DNA of 64,000 bases from Adiantum capillus-veneris (Eukaryota > Streptophyta > Polypodiopsida > Polypodiales > Pteridaceae): NCBI GenBank assembly GCA_014529385.2, contig CM043942.1:9054001-9118000 (forward strand), in the 5' to 3' direction. Positions 45,061 to 56,490 of the stretch are shown piece by piece (position 1 is the stretch's first letter; the number at the start of each line of letters is the position of its first letter). Position numbers and translations under genes: made by a program. The notes below the pieces were generated by a model. The model worked only from the letters and a program-made list of their open reading frames with translations. It ran no database searches and was not told the DNA's origin.

Positions 45061-45090
45061 GAACCATAAAATGGCATTTTTTCAGTATGT

Positions 45091-45405
45091 TGTATGTTGT
45101 ATAGAGAAACAATGTAAAAACCTGCAAAATAAACCTAATTTTTAGAAAATTCCTCTTGAATTTTGTATGTTTGAAAAAATGATTTTACCCAAGGTGGTTC
45201 GACCACTCTCCAAGTGAGAGGCGAAACTTTTTCGGCGCATCGTTTCCGCCTATTTATGGGTAGAGCATTTGCATTAGAAAGGCCCTCCAAAATGGTTGTT
45301 AGCAGGCGTATGGACAGGTGCTCTTTACCTCCTGTTGTGAGTTGCGTCTCCAAGTACAGTCAACTGCTACCAGTCAATTTGACTTTTTGCTAATCAGGCA
45401 TCGGG
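45091..45405. other. Spacer left of element B, no recognised gene
   Basis: A 72-codon open stretch on the minus strand (45135-45353) has no family resemblance and may be chance. The last five bases, 45406-45410 (TACTG), are the target-site duplication of element B. Confidence 0.4.
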
Positions 45406-45410
45406 TACTG

Positions 45411-46141
45411 TGTAACATTTAATGGTCTAAAAACTTATGTGTAGCGGAAATTAGCATGAACATAGTGGGCATTTCATTAGAATAGATTCCTAATGAGAAT
45501 TACAAGAGTGCTTGGGTGGGAAGAGCAACCAAAAGCATAACACCTAGCTAGATAGCATCAACAATACTTTCAAAAGAGAGAGAAATTAAGCTATTGACAA
45601 CAGTTGAGGACGGATTTGCATGGAGCCGGTCCCCCCTCCAAAAGGCTTTGTATTATGGTTTCTCCCATCAAGAGAGACATTGTACAATACAATTCTTTGT
45701 GTTCCTGCAAGACTAGCTAGTGCAATGAAGATGAAAGCTTCATGCACTAAGCAAAACACTTAGTAAACACAACTGTAATTATCCCCGTTCTCAGACCCAA
45801 GACCTCACACACCTTCGAAGATGGTGAGAGCTAGAAGGGTATGAGAGTAGATTGAGAGCAAGAAGGAGTATCTTACGAGAAAGATGTGCATCTCCTCACA
45901 TAATCACTCATATTAGCATAGCTTTAGCTTAGTAATTAGCTTGATAGAGGAGATGAGCATGCATCGAAGCTTGGCTCTTGTTTGGATTTGCATCCACAAG
46001 CCAAGAGTGTGTCGATGTAGGCTTCTATCCCACAAGCTTGGAGTAGGTGATGAGCTCTCCATTAAAGCTTGGGAAGAGATAGTCTTCTCTTTCTTCACAC
46101 ATGAGATTGTGTGAGTGTGTGTGTGATAATGCCTTGCAAAA

Positions 46142-46209
<68 letters not shown>

Positions 46210-47044
46210 GCGATCCCTCTTGCTAATTGCTCTTGCACGCTCCCCATTGGACCTCCCCAAGTCAAGCCAATGACTATTAAGCAGCATAAGTGATAGCCTT
46301 TTGACATGTGTCCCCCTTTCCCCTTTTGTGAGAGCTTTAGGTAATTTAATAATTAAACTAAACTCTCATTGGACCCCTTTGCCTCCTGGCCAATAGGAAT
46401 CAGGCAAGCCATTGGGCTTCTGAATGCTCATTAGACCCCTTGGGAGACTGTCCAATAGTCTTTTAGGAGACTTAATTCTCATTGATTCTTTTATTAAGTG
46501 CTTTTAAATTGATTAAACTAGATTTAATCTAGCCTAATTCTCATTGGTCCACCTCCAAGGCCATCGAATAGGAATTGGGCACACCTTGTGGGCATCTGGG
46601 CTAGGGAGATGACATGTGTCCCTAATTCCCTTTGTGTAAAGGGAGCCTGTGTGGGTGTGTGTGTGACTTTCTCTCTCATCCCCTAGAAGAAGGGCTCGCC
46701 CCCTCCCATGTAGGGATATGCAAAGACTTTTTAGTTACACACAAAGCATCCAATTTCCCCTAGGGTTGACCTTTGGACACAACCTTTGAATTTTGGAACC
46801 TTAGCATTTTGGAAGTCTTAATGGGCTGAACCTTAGGGTCTTTTTAGCCCATTGTTGCACATGGATCTTTTGCAGATGGCCCCCCCTTTGGATCCCTATT
46901 TTCCCTCCTTTGGATCCCTACTATGGCCGGTCTGCTAGCTTAACCAATATTCTAGCTTTTTCTCCCCTGGTACTTCCCCACATTAAATGATCAGTTTAAT
47001 ATGAGAAAATCATTTAGGAGAATTAGATATTGATTATTATGACA
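45411..47044 (-). repeat. Element B 3' LTR (1634 bp)
   Basis: On the minus strand it begins TGTCATAATAATC and ends AAATGTTACA. It contains a long CT tract at about 46151-46204, longer than in element A (809-829). Confidence 0.93.
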
Positions 47045-47046
47045 TT

Positions 47047-47057
47047 ACCTCTCTCTT
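47047..47057 (-). promoter_or_regulatory. Element B polypurine tract
   Basis: It is identical in sequence and placement to that of element A (AAGAGAGAGGT on the minus strand). Confidence 0.75.
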
Positions 47058-47403
47058 GAAATCATAGTCGTCCTTGACTATGGTGTAGAGAAGATAAAGC
47101 ATATTCATGAGTCCTTTTCTTAGCGGGTAGAGGATCCCTATGTTACCCTACGACATCATTCCACAATGGATGACTAGTCCATTTGGCGCTTGAGAGCCTG
47201 AGGCTTCCGCAAGCATGTCTGCACATTAGTCCTATCAATCTTCCATAGTAGAGTGACAAGCTCTACTTGGTGTTTGGGAGATGTCGTCTCCGCAAACTTG
47301 ATCTAAGTATGCATACTACTTCATTTTTGTGCACAATAAAGAAAAAGAGAGTCTTATAAGACAAAAAAAAACTTTGTTCATTTTTAACATTTTGTACATT
47401 TGC

Positions 47404-48144
47404 TTACTCTTGGGAAGCATTGTAAGCATTGACAAGGTTTAGATTATCGTTTAATTGTATGCATGGCATCCATCTAGCATCTTCAAAAGGATAATTCTTA
47501 AACTTAATAAGATATCGTCGGATAGTCTTACCACCTCTTAATACCTTGTCTTCATGTCGGAGAATGGACTCGGGCTGCAACACCTCCTCTTGGTCCTCGA
47601 TCTCCGGTGGGTCTTCAATAGTTGGTTCTTGAGGTGGCTCTCCTTTGTAAGGCTTTAATAGACTCACATGGAGAGCATTGTGTATGAGCCAATGATTGGG
47701 CAACTTGAGTTGATAGGCCATCTCATTGATTGGGCTAAGAATCTGGAAGGGACCATAGTACCTTTTTGCTAGTTTAGCATAGTACTTTTGGTGGCCCGTA
47801 GGATTCTTGCCCATCGTGTGCCTTAATCGAGCCTTGGGAAACTTTAACAAGACCCATTCGTTTTCTTTAAAGGCTTGGGATCTTTTGTGATTGTCAGCAA
47901 CAGCCTTTTGCCTTTGCTGTGAGATAGAGATAACATCCTTAATCTTTTGAAAAGATTCTTGTCGGCTATACTCATCTGCAGCGAAGATCTTCCCATGTAC
48001 CTTAAGTAGCAAGGGGCTTTTTGATCTTCCCTCAATTACCTCGAAAGGTGCTTTTCCCGTGGAAGTATGTACAGTGTTATTGTAAGCATACTCCACTAAG
48101 GGTAAGTACTTCTCCCATTGGGATCTTTGATCTACTTCCGTTAC
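47404..48144 (-). pseudogene. Element B integrase C-terminal part with chromodomain-like tail
   Basis: This is the same frame as the upstream integrase but separated by TAG at 48145-48147. It has YAYNNTVHTSTGKAPFEV, the basic linker with KNPTGHQKYYAKLAKRYYGP, and a tail containing RRYLIKFKNYPFEDARW. A short deletion near residue 44 removes two residues relative to element A (EYSRQESF). Confidence 0.87.
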
Positions 48145-49539
48145 CTAGGCTTTTAGTAGATCGAGAATTGTTAGGTTAGCTTTTTCACTTTGGCCATCCG
48201 TTTGTGGATGATAGGCTGAAGAGAAGTTTAGCCTTGTTCCTAAATTCTCAAAGAGACCCTTCCAGAAACTACTGGTCATTCTAGGATCTCTATCCGACAC
48301 TATAGACATTGGCATGCCATGGTACTTGAAAATTTGGGAAATGAAGATGGTTGCCATTTGATGGGCTTTGATAGTCTTTTTGACAGGTATAAAATGAGCT
48401 TGTTTACTAAACCTGTCTACTATCGTCCATATTCCCGTATTCCCATGGATAGACTTAGGCAATCCAAAGATAAAATCCATGGATATGCTCTCCAATGGTG
48501 AATTAGGAATTGGCAAGGGTTGAAGAAATCCAAGTTGCTTCCCTCTATCAAATTTTGTCTTTTGGAAAACCACACATTTAGAAACATACTCTTGTATGTT
48601 CAATTTCATGGTAGGCCAATAGAAATATGTTTCAATTCCCTTTAAGGTAGACTGAACCCCTCTATGCTCCGCATATGGTGGAGCATGAGATTCATACATT
48701 ACTTTCTCACGTAGTGAGTTAGTAACGCATAGTCTATTGCCATAGAGAAGATAACGATCTTGTAAAGTAAATGGTTCTTCTTTCTTCCCTAATGCAAGGG
48801 TTGAAATCACATCTCTAAAATCGGGATCAATAGCGTACTCATCTATCATTGAAGATAGATCATTGTGAGTTGCTATGGAAACCGCGTTCACTCTCGGCCG
48901 TCTTGAGAGTGCATCAGCTACTTGATTATGCTTGCCAGCAATGTGAGCAATATGAAAATGAAATTGCGAAAGGAAATTTGCCCACCTCATTTGTTTGTCG
49001 GAGAGCTTGGTCTGCGTCATGAAGTACTTAAGACTTTGGTGATCCATTCGCAGAATGAAAGGAGTCCCCAATAAATAGTGCTTCCATGAGTCTAAGGCAT
49101 GTAGAACTACAAGGAGTTCCTTTTCGTATATGCCTAGAGCTTGCTCAACAGGATCGAGCCTTCGACTCTGATAGCCTATGGCGTGCACTTCTTGGAGCAA
49201 AACAGCTCCAAGGCAATCACCACAAGCATCACATTGGACCTCAAATGGTTTTGAGAGATCCAGTAGTGTAAGCACAGGTTGAGAGATAAGCTTTTCTTTA
49301 AGCTTTTCGAAAGCATTGTTCTCCTTAGCAGACCATGTGTACCTAACGCTTTTCTTTGTTAGGTCATGTAATGGTCCCGCAATTTGTGAGAACTTTTCTA
49401 TGAAGCGTCTATAGTATGCACACATACCTATAAAGCTTCTTAGTTCATGAAGATTCCTTGGTTTAGCCTCTAACTTGGAAGGATCCATTTGGATGCCATC
49501 TTGAGAGATAATATGACCTAAATACTGAATCTCTTGCAA
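48145..49539 (-). pseudogene. Element B RNase H and integrase core
   Basis: A 464-codon frame covers the RT thumb end (QYLGHIISQDG), RNase H (FEVQCDACGD, LRMDHQS, NQVADALSRR), the integrase zinc region and the catalytic residues in SISMDFIFGLP, SDRDPRM and HPQTDGQSE. Here the integrase core is uninterrupted, since it lacks the 10-bp duplication of element A. One Cys of the zinc region is changed (KCVVFQKT where A has KCLVCQKT), so the finger would be impaired. Confidence 0.9.
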
Positions 49540-50540
49540 GAAAATTCACTTTTCTTTCGATTGACATAAAGTTTATTCTCTCTCAAAACTTGAAATATTA
49601 CCTGGAGGTGTTGCTTGTGTTCGTCTAATGAATTAGAGTAGATGATAATATCATCAAAGAACACTCTAGTGAAGGTTCGATGAGGCCGGAACAGCTTCTC
49701 CATCAAGCGGTTGAATGTGGCTGGTGCATTGGTCGAGCCAAAAGGCATGACAATGTATTCGTAAAGACCAAATGTGGTGCGAAATGCGGTCTTTACAATA
49801 TCTTGATCAACTATCCTTATCTGATGATAGCCACTTTTTAGGTCAATCCTACTGAAGTAGGTCAATCCTTGTAGCTTATCAAATAGGTCTTCTACCCGTG
49901 GAACGGGAAACCTATTCTTGATAGTGATCCTATTTAGTGCTCTATAGTCGACACACATACGATATGTGCCGTCTTTCTTTTGCACTAATAGCACCGGTGA
50001 GCAAAATGGAGATGAGCTAGGCCTAACCATGCCCTTCTCAACTAACTCATACACTTGCCGCATAATCTCCTCTTGTTGAGCTTGAGAAACTCTATAAGGA
50101 GGTTTGTTAGGCGGTGAACTTCCTGGAAGAAGTTCCATTGCATGGTCATCATTACCTCGTTTAGGAGGTATCTCACAAGGGATGTCGTCAATAAAAACAT
50201 CTTGAAACCCCTTGAGAAAATTGGATAACTCTAATTCCTTTTGGTTGCTTTTATTTTCTTTTGCTAAAGCATTAGGTTCATTTTGAGAATCTTTAACAAA
50301 AATCATGTACACGGAAATAGAGCTCTTTATTGACTTGTTGAAAGCTGGTGTATGTACAATGGGAATAGTGTTACCCATTTCCTTAGCATCTATATACATG
50401 TCTTTTTCCCTGAACTTAAAGGAGATTCTCCTTTCAGGAAATTTAACATCGGCAGCCAAGCGGTCAAACCATGGTGCCCCTAGGATTACATCCTCATGCT
50501 TGAGAGGAGAGATAAAGAAGTCCTCTTTGTCCACATAGCC
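49518..50540 (-). pseudogene. Element B protease C-terminal part and reverse transcriptase
   Basis: The RT has RMCVDYRALNRI, FSRIDLKSGYHQ and FFDDIIIYS with an intact catalytic pair. The frame ends early because one A is missing from the run near 49541-49545. The N-terminus is cut off from the protease active site by TAA at 50541-50543. Confidence 0.9.
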
Positions 50541-51188
50541 TTATACATGAAGCCTCAATTTCCCGATTAAGGGAGTGACTGAAGCTTCTTGCCCCTTGAA
50601 GGCACTGTCTGTGGGTAGGATATCTCCCATCTCGTAGGATTGTATCCCTAGCTTGGTGGCCAACTCTATAGATATAAAATTGTGAGTAGAACCAGGGTCA
50701 AAGAGAATAAAAGCATCATGTTCTCTTACCTTTCCCCAAGCATGGCATAGAGGAGATCCTTTGTGATGAGTTTGGTGTGTCTCCTCCTCTTGGATTTCAA
50801 CCAAGGAAGCTCTAGGAGGATCTTGGTGGTTGTTATTTTGGGGACAAGCGCGGTACGCATGCCCTTGTTCGCCGCACTTGAAACACCGGTTATCCTTGTG
50901 ATAACGCTCAAAGTCTTTAGGAGAGAGTTTGTTCTTACCTTTGTAAACTCCCTTCTCTTTAGCTTTGTTGGAGTTGCCCTTAGGAGACTTTTGGACATTG
51001 TCCTTCCCCTTAGGCTCATTGGAACCCTTGTTTTCCGGGGGCTTGTTATTTCTTTTAGCCCCCGTTTGGAAATTGATTTGAGAGGCCACCATAGTATGGT
51101 GTATTACCGCCAATATGGTACGTGGCCTTTGGGAGTTGAAATACTCCGCCATTTCTTCGGTTAAGCCCACACAAAATTGTTGCTTTTG
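50541..51188 (-). pseudogene. Element B gag zinc knuckle and protease active site
   Basis: It has CFKCGEQGHAYRAC, a CCHC knuckle, and LFDPGSTHNFIS, the same D-P-G-S triad as element A. It is bounded by stops at 50541-50543 and 51189-51191. Confidence 0.85.
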
Positions 51189-51191
51189 CTA

Positions 51192-52335
51192 TCCAAAATC
51201 CAACTTTTTAAAGACAGTGGCTTTGAGTTGTAGGTCCCAAAACTTGTCTACATATTTGTGGATGGATTCTTTGGGAGAGAGATTTAAGCTTCGCCATTCT
51301 GTGAGTACTTTGTCTTTGGCATCGGTGGCCAAAACCTGCTTCATAATGGAAGCTCTTAAAGCTTTCCATGTTCGTGGAGCTTCACCGTTGGCTCGTAGGC
51401 TAGACCACTATTGCCTGGCGGACTTTTGAAAGTGCATAGCTACATGGCGTAGCTTAGAGGACTCCGTGAAGCCCTCATCTCCAAACGCCGCATCAAATTG
51501 CTGGATAAAGACCAAGACTTTGTTCGTAGTACCAAAGGTACCATCATAGGTAAGGAAAGAGATGCTCTTCCCTCCCTCTTTGAATTTCTTCAGCTTGGAT
51601 GACCTCTTCCATGCGGCCTAGGATTTCCTATGGCCTCTTCTTTTTGATGGTTCAAAGGTTGCACCATCACTTTCTTCAGAAGGTGAAGAATTTGAAGAAG
51701 GTGCATGGAGAAGAGGGTGACCTCTTTCTCGCCTTTTTCTTGTCTTGATCTTCGTCGTCTTCACCATCACTTTCATAAGAGGAAGATGATGACGAAGATG
51801 GAGAAGAGGGTATCCTCTTTCTCGCCTTTTTCTTCTCTTGGTTTTTATCATCCCTCTTTGAATTATGGCGTGGAGAAGAGTGCGATGGTCTTCTCCGCTT
51901 TAGTGGCGATGGAGAGCGTTTAGCCCGCCGTCTTCGTGGAGCCATCTCTGCCGAGGTGGCGGGAGACTCGCTTCTTTCTCGTTCCTTCAGTGGAGGCTCT
52001 TGAGTTCTCCTTTGGGAAGGAGATGCATCATCAAGAAGTAAATTCTTGAGCCCTTCATATGGATTCTCTTCTTCTTCCTGAATTGGAGAGAGACCTCCTT
52101 TGGTAGTCTCACAAGGTGGCTTCCTAGGTGTTCTCTTGTCATGGTGATGAGCTTGGAGAATCCCGTGAGCACGGAGCTGCCCTTGCACTTCACTTTGGAG
52201 AGATGGATTGCCCATGGCTTGTTGAAGCCTAGAAACAAGATAGTTAACAAGCATTGAAGCATCATTAGTAGCTTGCTCATGAGCAAAATCAAAGTTATCA
52301 ACATTAATTTCACTCTCTTTACTATTGTCAGCCAT
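51192..52335 (-). pseudogene. Element B gag N-terminal part
   Basis: The ATG at 52333-52335 opens MADNSKESEINVDNF and the frame is clean past codon 53, where element A has a stop. An RS-like basic and serine-rich region follows. A 4-nt insertion near 51703 shifts frame. Further stops lie at 51618-51620, 51408-51410 and 51189-51191 in the continuing frame. Confidence 0.82.
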
Positions 52336-52738
52336 TATAAAAACTTTTAGGTGTAAACTTTTTTAGGTGTACTTTGGCACTTCAAGCACTAGTTGCTACT
52401 CCTCTTTACCCCTTTAGAAAAAGCACTCAAGCTACTGTACCCGCGGCTCGAATACCATTAATTGCAAGGAATAGAAGAGAGGGTCTTTCAACACCAAAAC
52501 AGCACCGGCTCCTGTCAAGATTCTAATAGCTCAATAGTGGTTAAGCCGTAGGCAAGCCCCGTAGGACTCCACTATTAAGACCATAGCTCTCGACGGTGAT
52601 GCCGTGTTAACTGCACAGAGGCAAGCGCACTGCAAGGCTAAAAAATCCCTATTCTACTTACTCACAGGCAATTAATAATACCAACCATTTATAGCTAGCT
52701 TGAGGACCTCCCTTCTTGAGCAAGAAAGAGAAACCTTG
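52336..52738 (-). other. Element B 5' leader
   Basis: This non-coding stretch is highly similar to 6997-7400 in element A. Confidence 0.6.
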
Positions 52739-52751
52739 TGCTCTGATACCA
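52739..52751 (-). promoter_or_regulatory. Element B primer-binding site for initiator tRNA-Met
   Basis: The minus strand reads TGGTATCAGAGCA one base after the 5' LTR, identical to element A. Confidence 0.9.
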
Positions 52752-52752
52752 A

Positions 52753-53638
52753 TGTAACATTTAATGGTCTAAAAACTTATGTGTAGCGGAAATTAGCATG
52801 AACATAGTGGGCATTTCATTAGAATAGATTCCTAATGAGAATTACAAGAGTGCTTGGGTGGAGAGAGCAACAAAAAGCATAACACCTAGTTAGATAGCAA
52901 CATAAGTGATAGCCTTCTGACATGTGTCCCCCTTTCCCCTTTTGTGAGAGCTTTAGGTAATTTAATAATTAAACTAAACTCTCTTTGGACCCCTTTGCCT
53001 CCTGGCCAATAGGAATCATGCAAGCCATTGGGCTCCTGAATGCTCATTGGACCCCTTGGGAGACTGTCCAATAGTCTTGTAGGAGACTTAATTCTCATTG
53101 GTTCTTTTATTAAGTGTTTTTAAATTAATTAAACTAGATTTACTCTAGCTTAATTCTCATTGGTCCATCTCCAAGGCCATCCAATAGGAAGTGGGCACAC
53201 CTTGTGGGCATCTGGGCTAGGGAGCTGACATGTGTCCCTAATTCCCATTGTGTAAAGGGAGCCTGTGTGTGTGTGTGTGTGACTTTCTCTCTCATCCCCT
53301 AGAAGAAGGGCTCGCCCCCTCCCATGTAGGGATATGCAAAGAATTTTTAGTTACACACAAAGCATCCAATTTCCCCTAGGGTTGACCTTTGGACACAACC
53401 TTTGAATTTTGGAACCTTAGCATTTTGGAAGTCTTAATGGGCTGAACCTTAGGGTCTTTTTAGCCCATTGTTGCACATGGCTCTTTTGCAGATGGCCCCC
53501 CCTTTGGATCCCTACTGTGGTCGGTCTGCTAGCTTAACCAATATTCTATCTTTTTCTCCCCTGGCACTTCCCCACATTAAATGATCAGTTTAATATGAGA
53601 AAATCATTTAGGAGAATTAGATATTGATTATTATTACA
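52753..53638 (-). repeat. Element B 5' LTR with internal deletion (886 bp)
   Basis: Relative to 45411-47044 it lacks a segment of more than 700 bp between AGATAGCA (near 52900) and ACATAAGTGATAGCC, including the CT tract. Both termini are intact and the TACTG duplication follows. Confidence 0.92.
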
Positions 53639-53643
53639 TACTG

Positions 53644-54005
53644 TAGGTCCAAAAGCTGCTTCTTGAACCACCCCCGGGCCCCCAATGAAACTCTAGCAAT
53701 CTTGAGCAAAAATCTAGCAGTCATAAGTGATGCGTGCGTTGAAGCTCTGAGGCATCTTGAAGCACTCTCAAGGGTATCTAAAGGCACTTTTAGAGGGCCT
53801 ATGGGGGGCAGATAGAGAGAATTCTATTTTAAGCCCGCATTCATCACAAAGCTTATAATTGCAGGTAAATTGTACAGAATGGAAAAGATAGAAAAATGTA
53901 AAAAAGTAAAAATGTGAAAAGGATTGCTTGCACACACACATCCAATGACCTCCTTCATGGGGGTTGAGGCAAGGCTTCTTAGCGCAAGCACAAACATAGA
54001 TATTT

Positions 54006-54007
<2 letters not shown>
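53644..54007. other. Spacer, no gene
   Basis: This continues the site interrupted by element B. A 63-codon open stretch at 53624-53815 begins inside the LTR and is not credible. Confidence 0.4.

Positions 54008-54100
<93 letters not shown>
54008..54100. repeat. (GA)n microsatellite
   Basis: About 46 GA units lie directly next to a LINE 3' tail (54101-54160), so on the minus strand they form its (TC)n extension. Confidence 0.93.
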
Positions 54101-54104
<4 letters not shown>

Positions 54105-54160
54105 AAGGTCTTTTTACATCTATGAGAGCCAAAGTTGGCCTATGAGACAAATCAAATATA
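54101..54160 (-). mobile_element. LINE 3'-end relic with hairpin
   Basis: The minus strand reads GTCTCATAGG, a hairpin core GCCA, ACTT, TGGC, then AAAAAGACCTTTC and (TC)n. This parallels the 3' ends of LINE 2 and LINE 3. Only about 60 bp is recognisable; the rest is truncated. Confidence 0.6.
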
Positions 54161-54236
54161 TATGTGTGTGTCGTCCATCTATCGAGAAACGATAAAAGTA
54201 CAACGTAACAAGATGTGGTCGTGTGAGAAGGAAAGA

Positions 54237-54910
54237 AGGCTCAGAGGGTTGTTGAAAGAAAACGCCGTGCTTGGAATTTCCTTGGTTGACGTATATGCCA
54301 AATGTGGTGCACTCCATATAGCACAAAAAGTGCTTAAGGAGCTTCGTGCCTGGGATGTCGTGTCTTGGAATGCACTGATTGTGGGATGTGCCCAACTTGG
54401 GCAGGGCCAAGAAGCTCTGGACTGTTTTCGACAGATGCGAAGGGAAGATGTCTCTCCAAATGCAGTCACATACACTTGCATCTTGAAGGCAAGGGTCAGG
54501 GCCAGGAAGCTATGGGTTGTTTTTAGCAGATGCAGATAGAGGCCATCTCTACAGATACAATCACATACACTTGCAACTTGAAGACATGTGGCATTACACA
54601 AGATGTTGATATGTGCATAGGAATTCATGATGATATTGTTAGTCAGGGGTTGTTAAAAGAAAATGTCGTGCTTTGGCATTGTCTTGGTTGACATGTGTGC
54701 CAAATTATGTGGTGCACTTCATAAAGCACAGAAAGTCCTTGAGGAGCTTCATGTCCATGATGTCGTCTCTTCGAATGCATTGATCGCGGGATATGTCCAA
54801 CATGGACAGGGCCAAGAAGCTCTGCTCTAGGTTGTTTTTGGCAGATGCAAAACCAAGGTGTCTCTTCGAATGCAACCACATACGCTTGCATCTTGAAGGC
54901 ATATGACACT
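54237..54910 (+). pseudogene. PPR-repeat protein relic (PLS-type)
   Basis: PPR proteins bind organelle RNA through 35-residue helical repeats. Repeat units are clear: GISLVDVYAKCGALHIAQKV, WDVVSWNALIVGCAQLGQ, and SPNAVTYTCILKA in frame to about 54490. A second, more decayed pass follows at 54541-54900 (GLLKENVVL, HDVVSSNALIAGYVQHGQ). Frame changes lie near 54490-54540, 54675 and 54820, and the start and any DYW end are missing. The wording resembles the large fern and lycophyte PPR editing-factor families. It may be a retroposed or captured fragment. Confidence 0.72.
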
Positions 54911-55450
54911 ATGCAAGATGCCCCTGCAGGAGGCGGTGCCTCCAGTTCTTTGATTATTTTATAGATGTTCGAGGGGTGGACTTGAGCACCCACTCTTTTG
55001 GGCACATGGGATTTATGACAACCATGTCTTTCATGGCCACTTCTCTTGCATGTCCAAATTGCATGCTGGCATGTCTAAGCTAAGAAGATCCACACAGCAC
55101 CGCCAAAGGCGGTGCCACTCCTAAAGGCGATGTCGTTGTACTAATATTTATAAGTTTTAATGTAAAAATCGATAATTTTTAATATTTTGATCTAATAACC
55201 AACAAACTTTCAATTGTGCCCTTAATTTCTTTGGTTAGGAAAAATGCTCTTGACAAGCCGTGTTTAAAACGATTTATGGTTTAGAAAAATCAAAAGTTTT
55301 TAAAACTTATGTCAAACTTCAAATGTTTGTTGGAGTCTTTCCAAAATCAAGTAAATTAGCATTGAAAAAGATCATATGAAAGGTTTTCTCTTCAAAGCTT
55401 TCAAGACTCCTTTGAGGCACACTTGTCAAACACCAAAAATTGGACTACCT
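54911..55450. other. AT-rich spacer with two GC-rich hairpins
   Basis: Hairpins GGAGGC, GGT, GCCTCC at about 54928-54942 and GCACCGCC, AAA, GGCGGTGC at about 55097-55115 share GGCGGTGCC. From 55140 the sequence is AT-rich. No gene was seen. Confidence 0.5.
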
Positions 55451-56490
55451 TCATCCATGTTGCAATCTCACTGGTCTGGCATTCGGTTTCAGAGGTATTC
55501 TATGTTGACAGACTTCAGGATCTACCCCTTTCAGGTCAGTATGTTCCCATCCGAATACGTCTTTGTACTGCTGGAACATGTGTCGGGCCTTCTCTTTCAT
55601 TACTGGATTTAGATGCGTGTTAACTTTGATCAATCTAGGATTTTCCTCAGAACCCAAGTTCCATTCTTCAATTTCTTGGTCATCTGGGAGCAACCAGCTA
55701 GGCCCACCTCCGTTTGTTTTGGTCGATTCCTCCGCATAGTCCCTAGACGGACCTTTTAGTTCTGAACCATCATTCAATACTTCAATAACTTCTTTAGAGT
55801 GCCCTTCTTCAGTGACCACTGGTACACTGGAATCTGTAAATTCTTCCTTGGAGTTAATTGGTCTCTCTGGCCGTCGATCAAGTTGAACTGGTCATTCTCC
55901 AGGATTCAGTTCAATGAACTGATATGGAAATTGCTTCTTTTGCTTCTCAGCCCAATCTTTATCCAATAATACTGCGTTTAGATCTATCTCGACCAGTGGA
56001 AAAATATTCATTGCTGCCAACATCCTCTCAATTTTCTTCACCCCATACTTTTGACAAAGCTCTTCTGGTCGTAGCACCTTTCTTCAGCTCCTCGTGTTGT
56101 TTGTCTGAATCTGAATTCTTCTACCGGTGCCTTGTACTGTCAGAGTTTGATTGGCATAATCGTGACCAGCCTGTGTCGTTCGCAACCATGGACGCCCTAG
56201 TAGCATCTCATATGCGCCTTGCACATCTAGTACTAGGAAGCTGGTCTTGAACTTTTCTTTGCCCACCCTTATCTGCCTACTCTTTATCGTCCTCGTTGCC
56301 TGCACAACTCGATGATCCGCCATTCGCACTCTGAAAGTGTTGGTTTTAGGTTTGTGATACCCATTCTTTGTTGAAGATGTGACCCCAGGATATTTACTTC
56401 TGCTCCTCCATCCAGTATGACACCAGATATTGGCTCCCACTGTTTCCTAACCTTGTAGTCTACGTGGATCACCGGCACTCATCATCTCTG
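55451..56490 (-). pseudogene. gypsy3 protease and start of reverse transcriptase
   Basis: The protease has SGVILDGGAEVNILGSHL (56284-56478), with a D-G-G triad, and AYEMLLGRPWLRTTQAG (56084-56440 frame) as its second landmark. Downstream are GVKKIERMLAAMNIFPLVEI (55892-56077) and YKDVFGWEHTDLKGVDPEV with HRIPLKPNARPVRLQHG (55451-55819), the region just before RT. Frameshifts separate these three blocks, and the RT palm is missing. Confidence 0.8.

Larger units (their letters stand above)
43011..45090 (-). mobile_element. LINE 3, 5'-truncated non-LTR retrotransposon
   Basis: Only the RT and C-terminal part remain, ending in a hairpin (43033-43048) and a (TATC)n(TC)n tail that merges with the GA block. 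It is related to LINE 2 by its RT motifs and 3' end. The left end is the 3' terminus; the truncated 5' end lies near 45090-45120. Confidence 0.85.
45411..53638 (-). mobile_element. Ty3/Gypsy chromovirus-type LTR retrotransposon, element B (defective)
   Basis: Two LTRs, polypurine tract, primer site and gag-pol are all present. The perfect duplication TACTG lies at 45406-45410 and 53639-53643. Coding lesions: a 4-nt insertion near 51703, stops at 51618-51620, 51408-51410, 51189-51191, 50541-50543 and 48145-48147, a one-base deletion near 49545, and a 15-bp in-frame deletion at the RT end near 49466. None coincides with the lesions of element A. The 5' LTR carries a large internal deletion. Confidence 0.95.
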
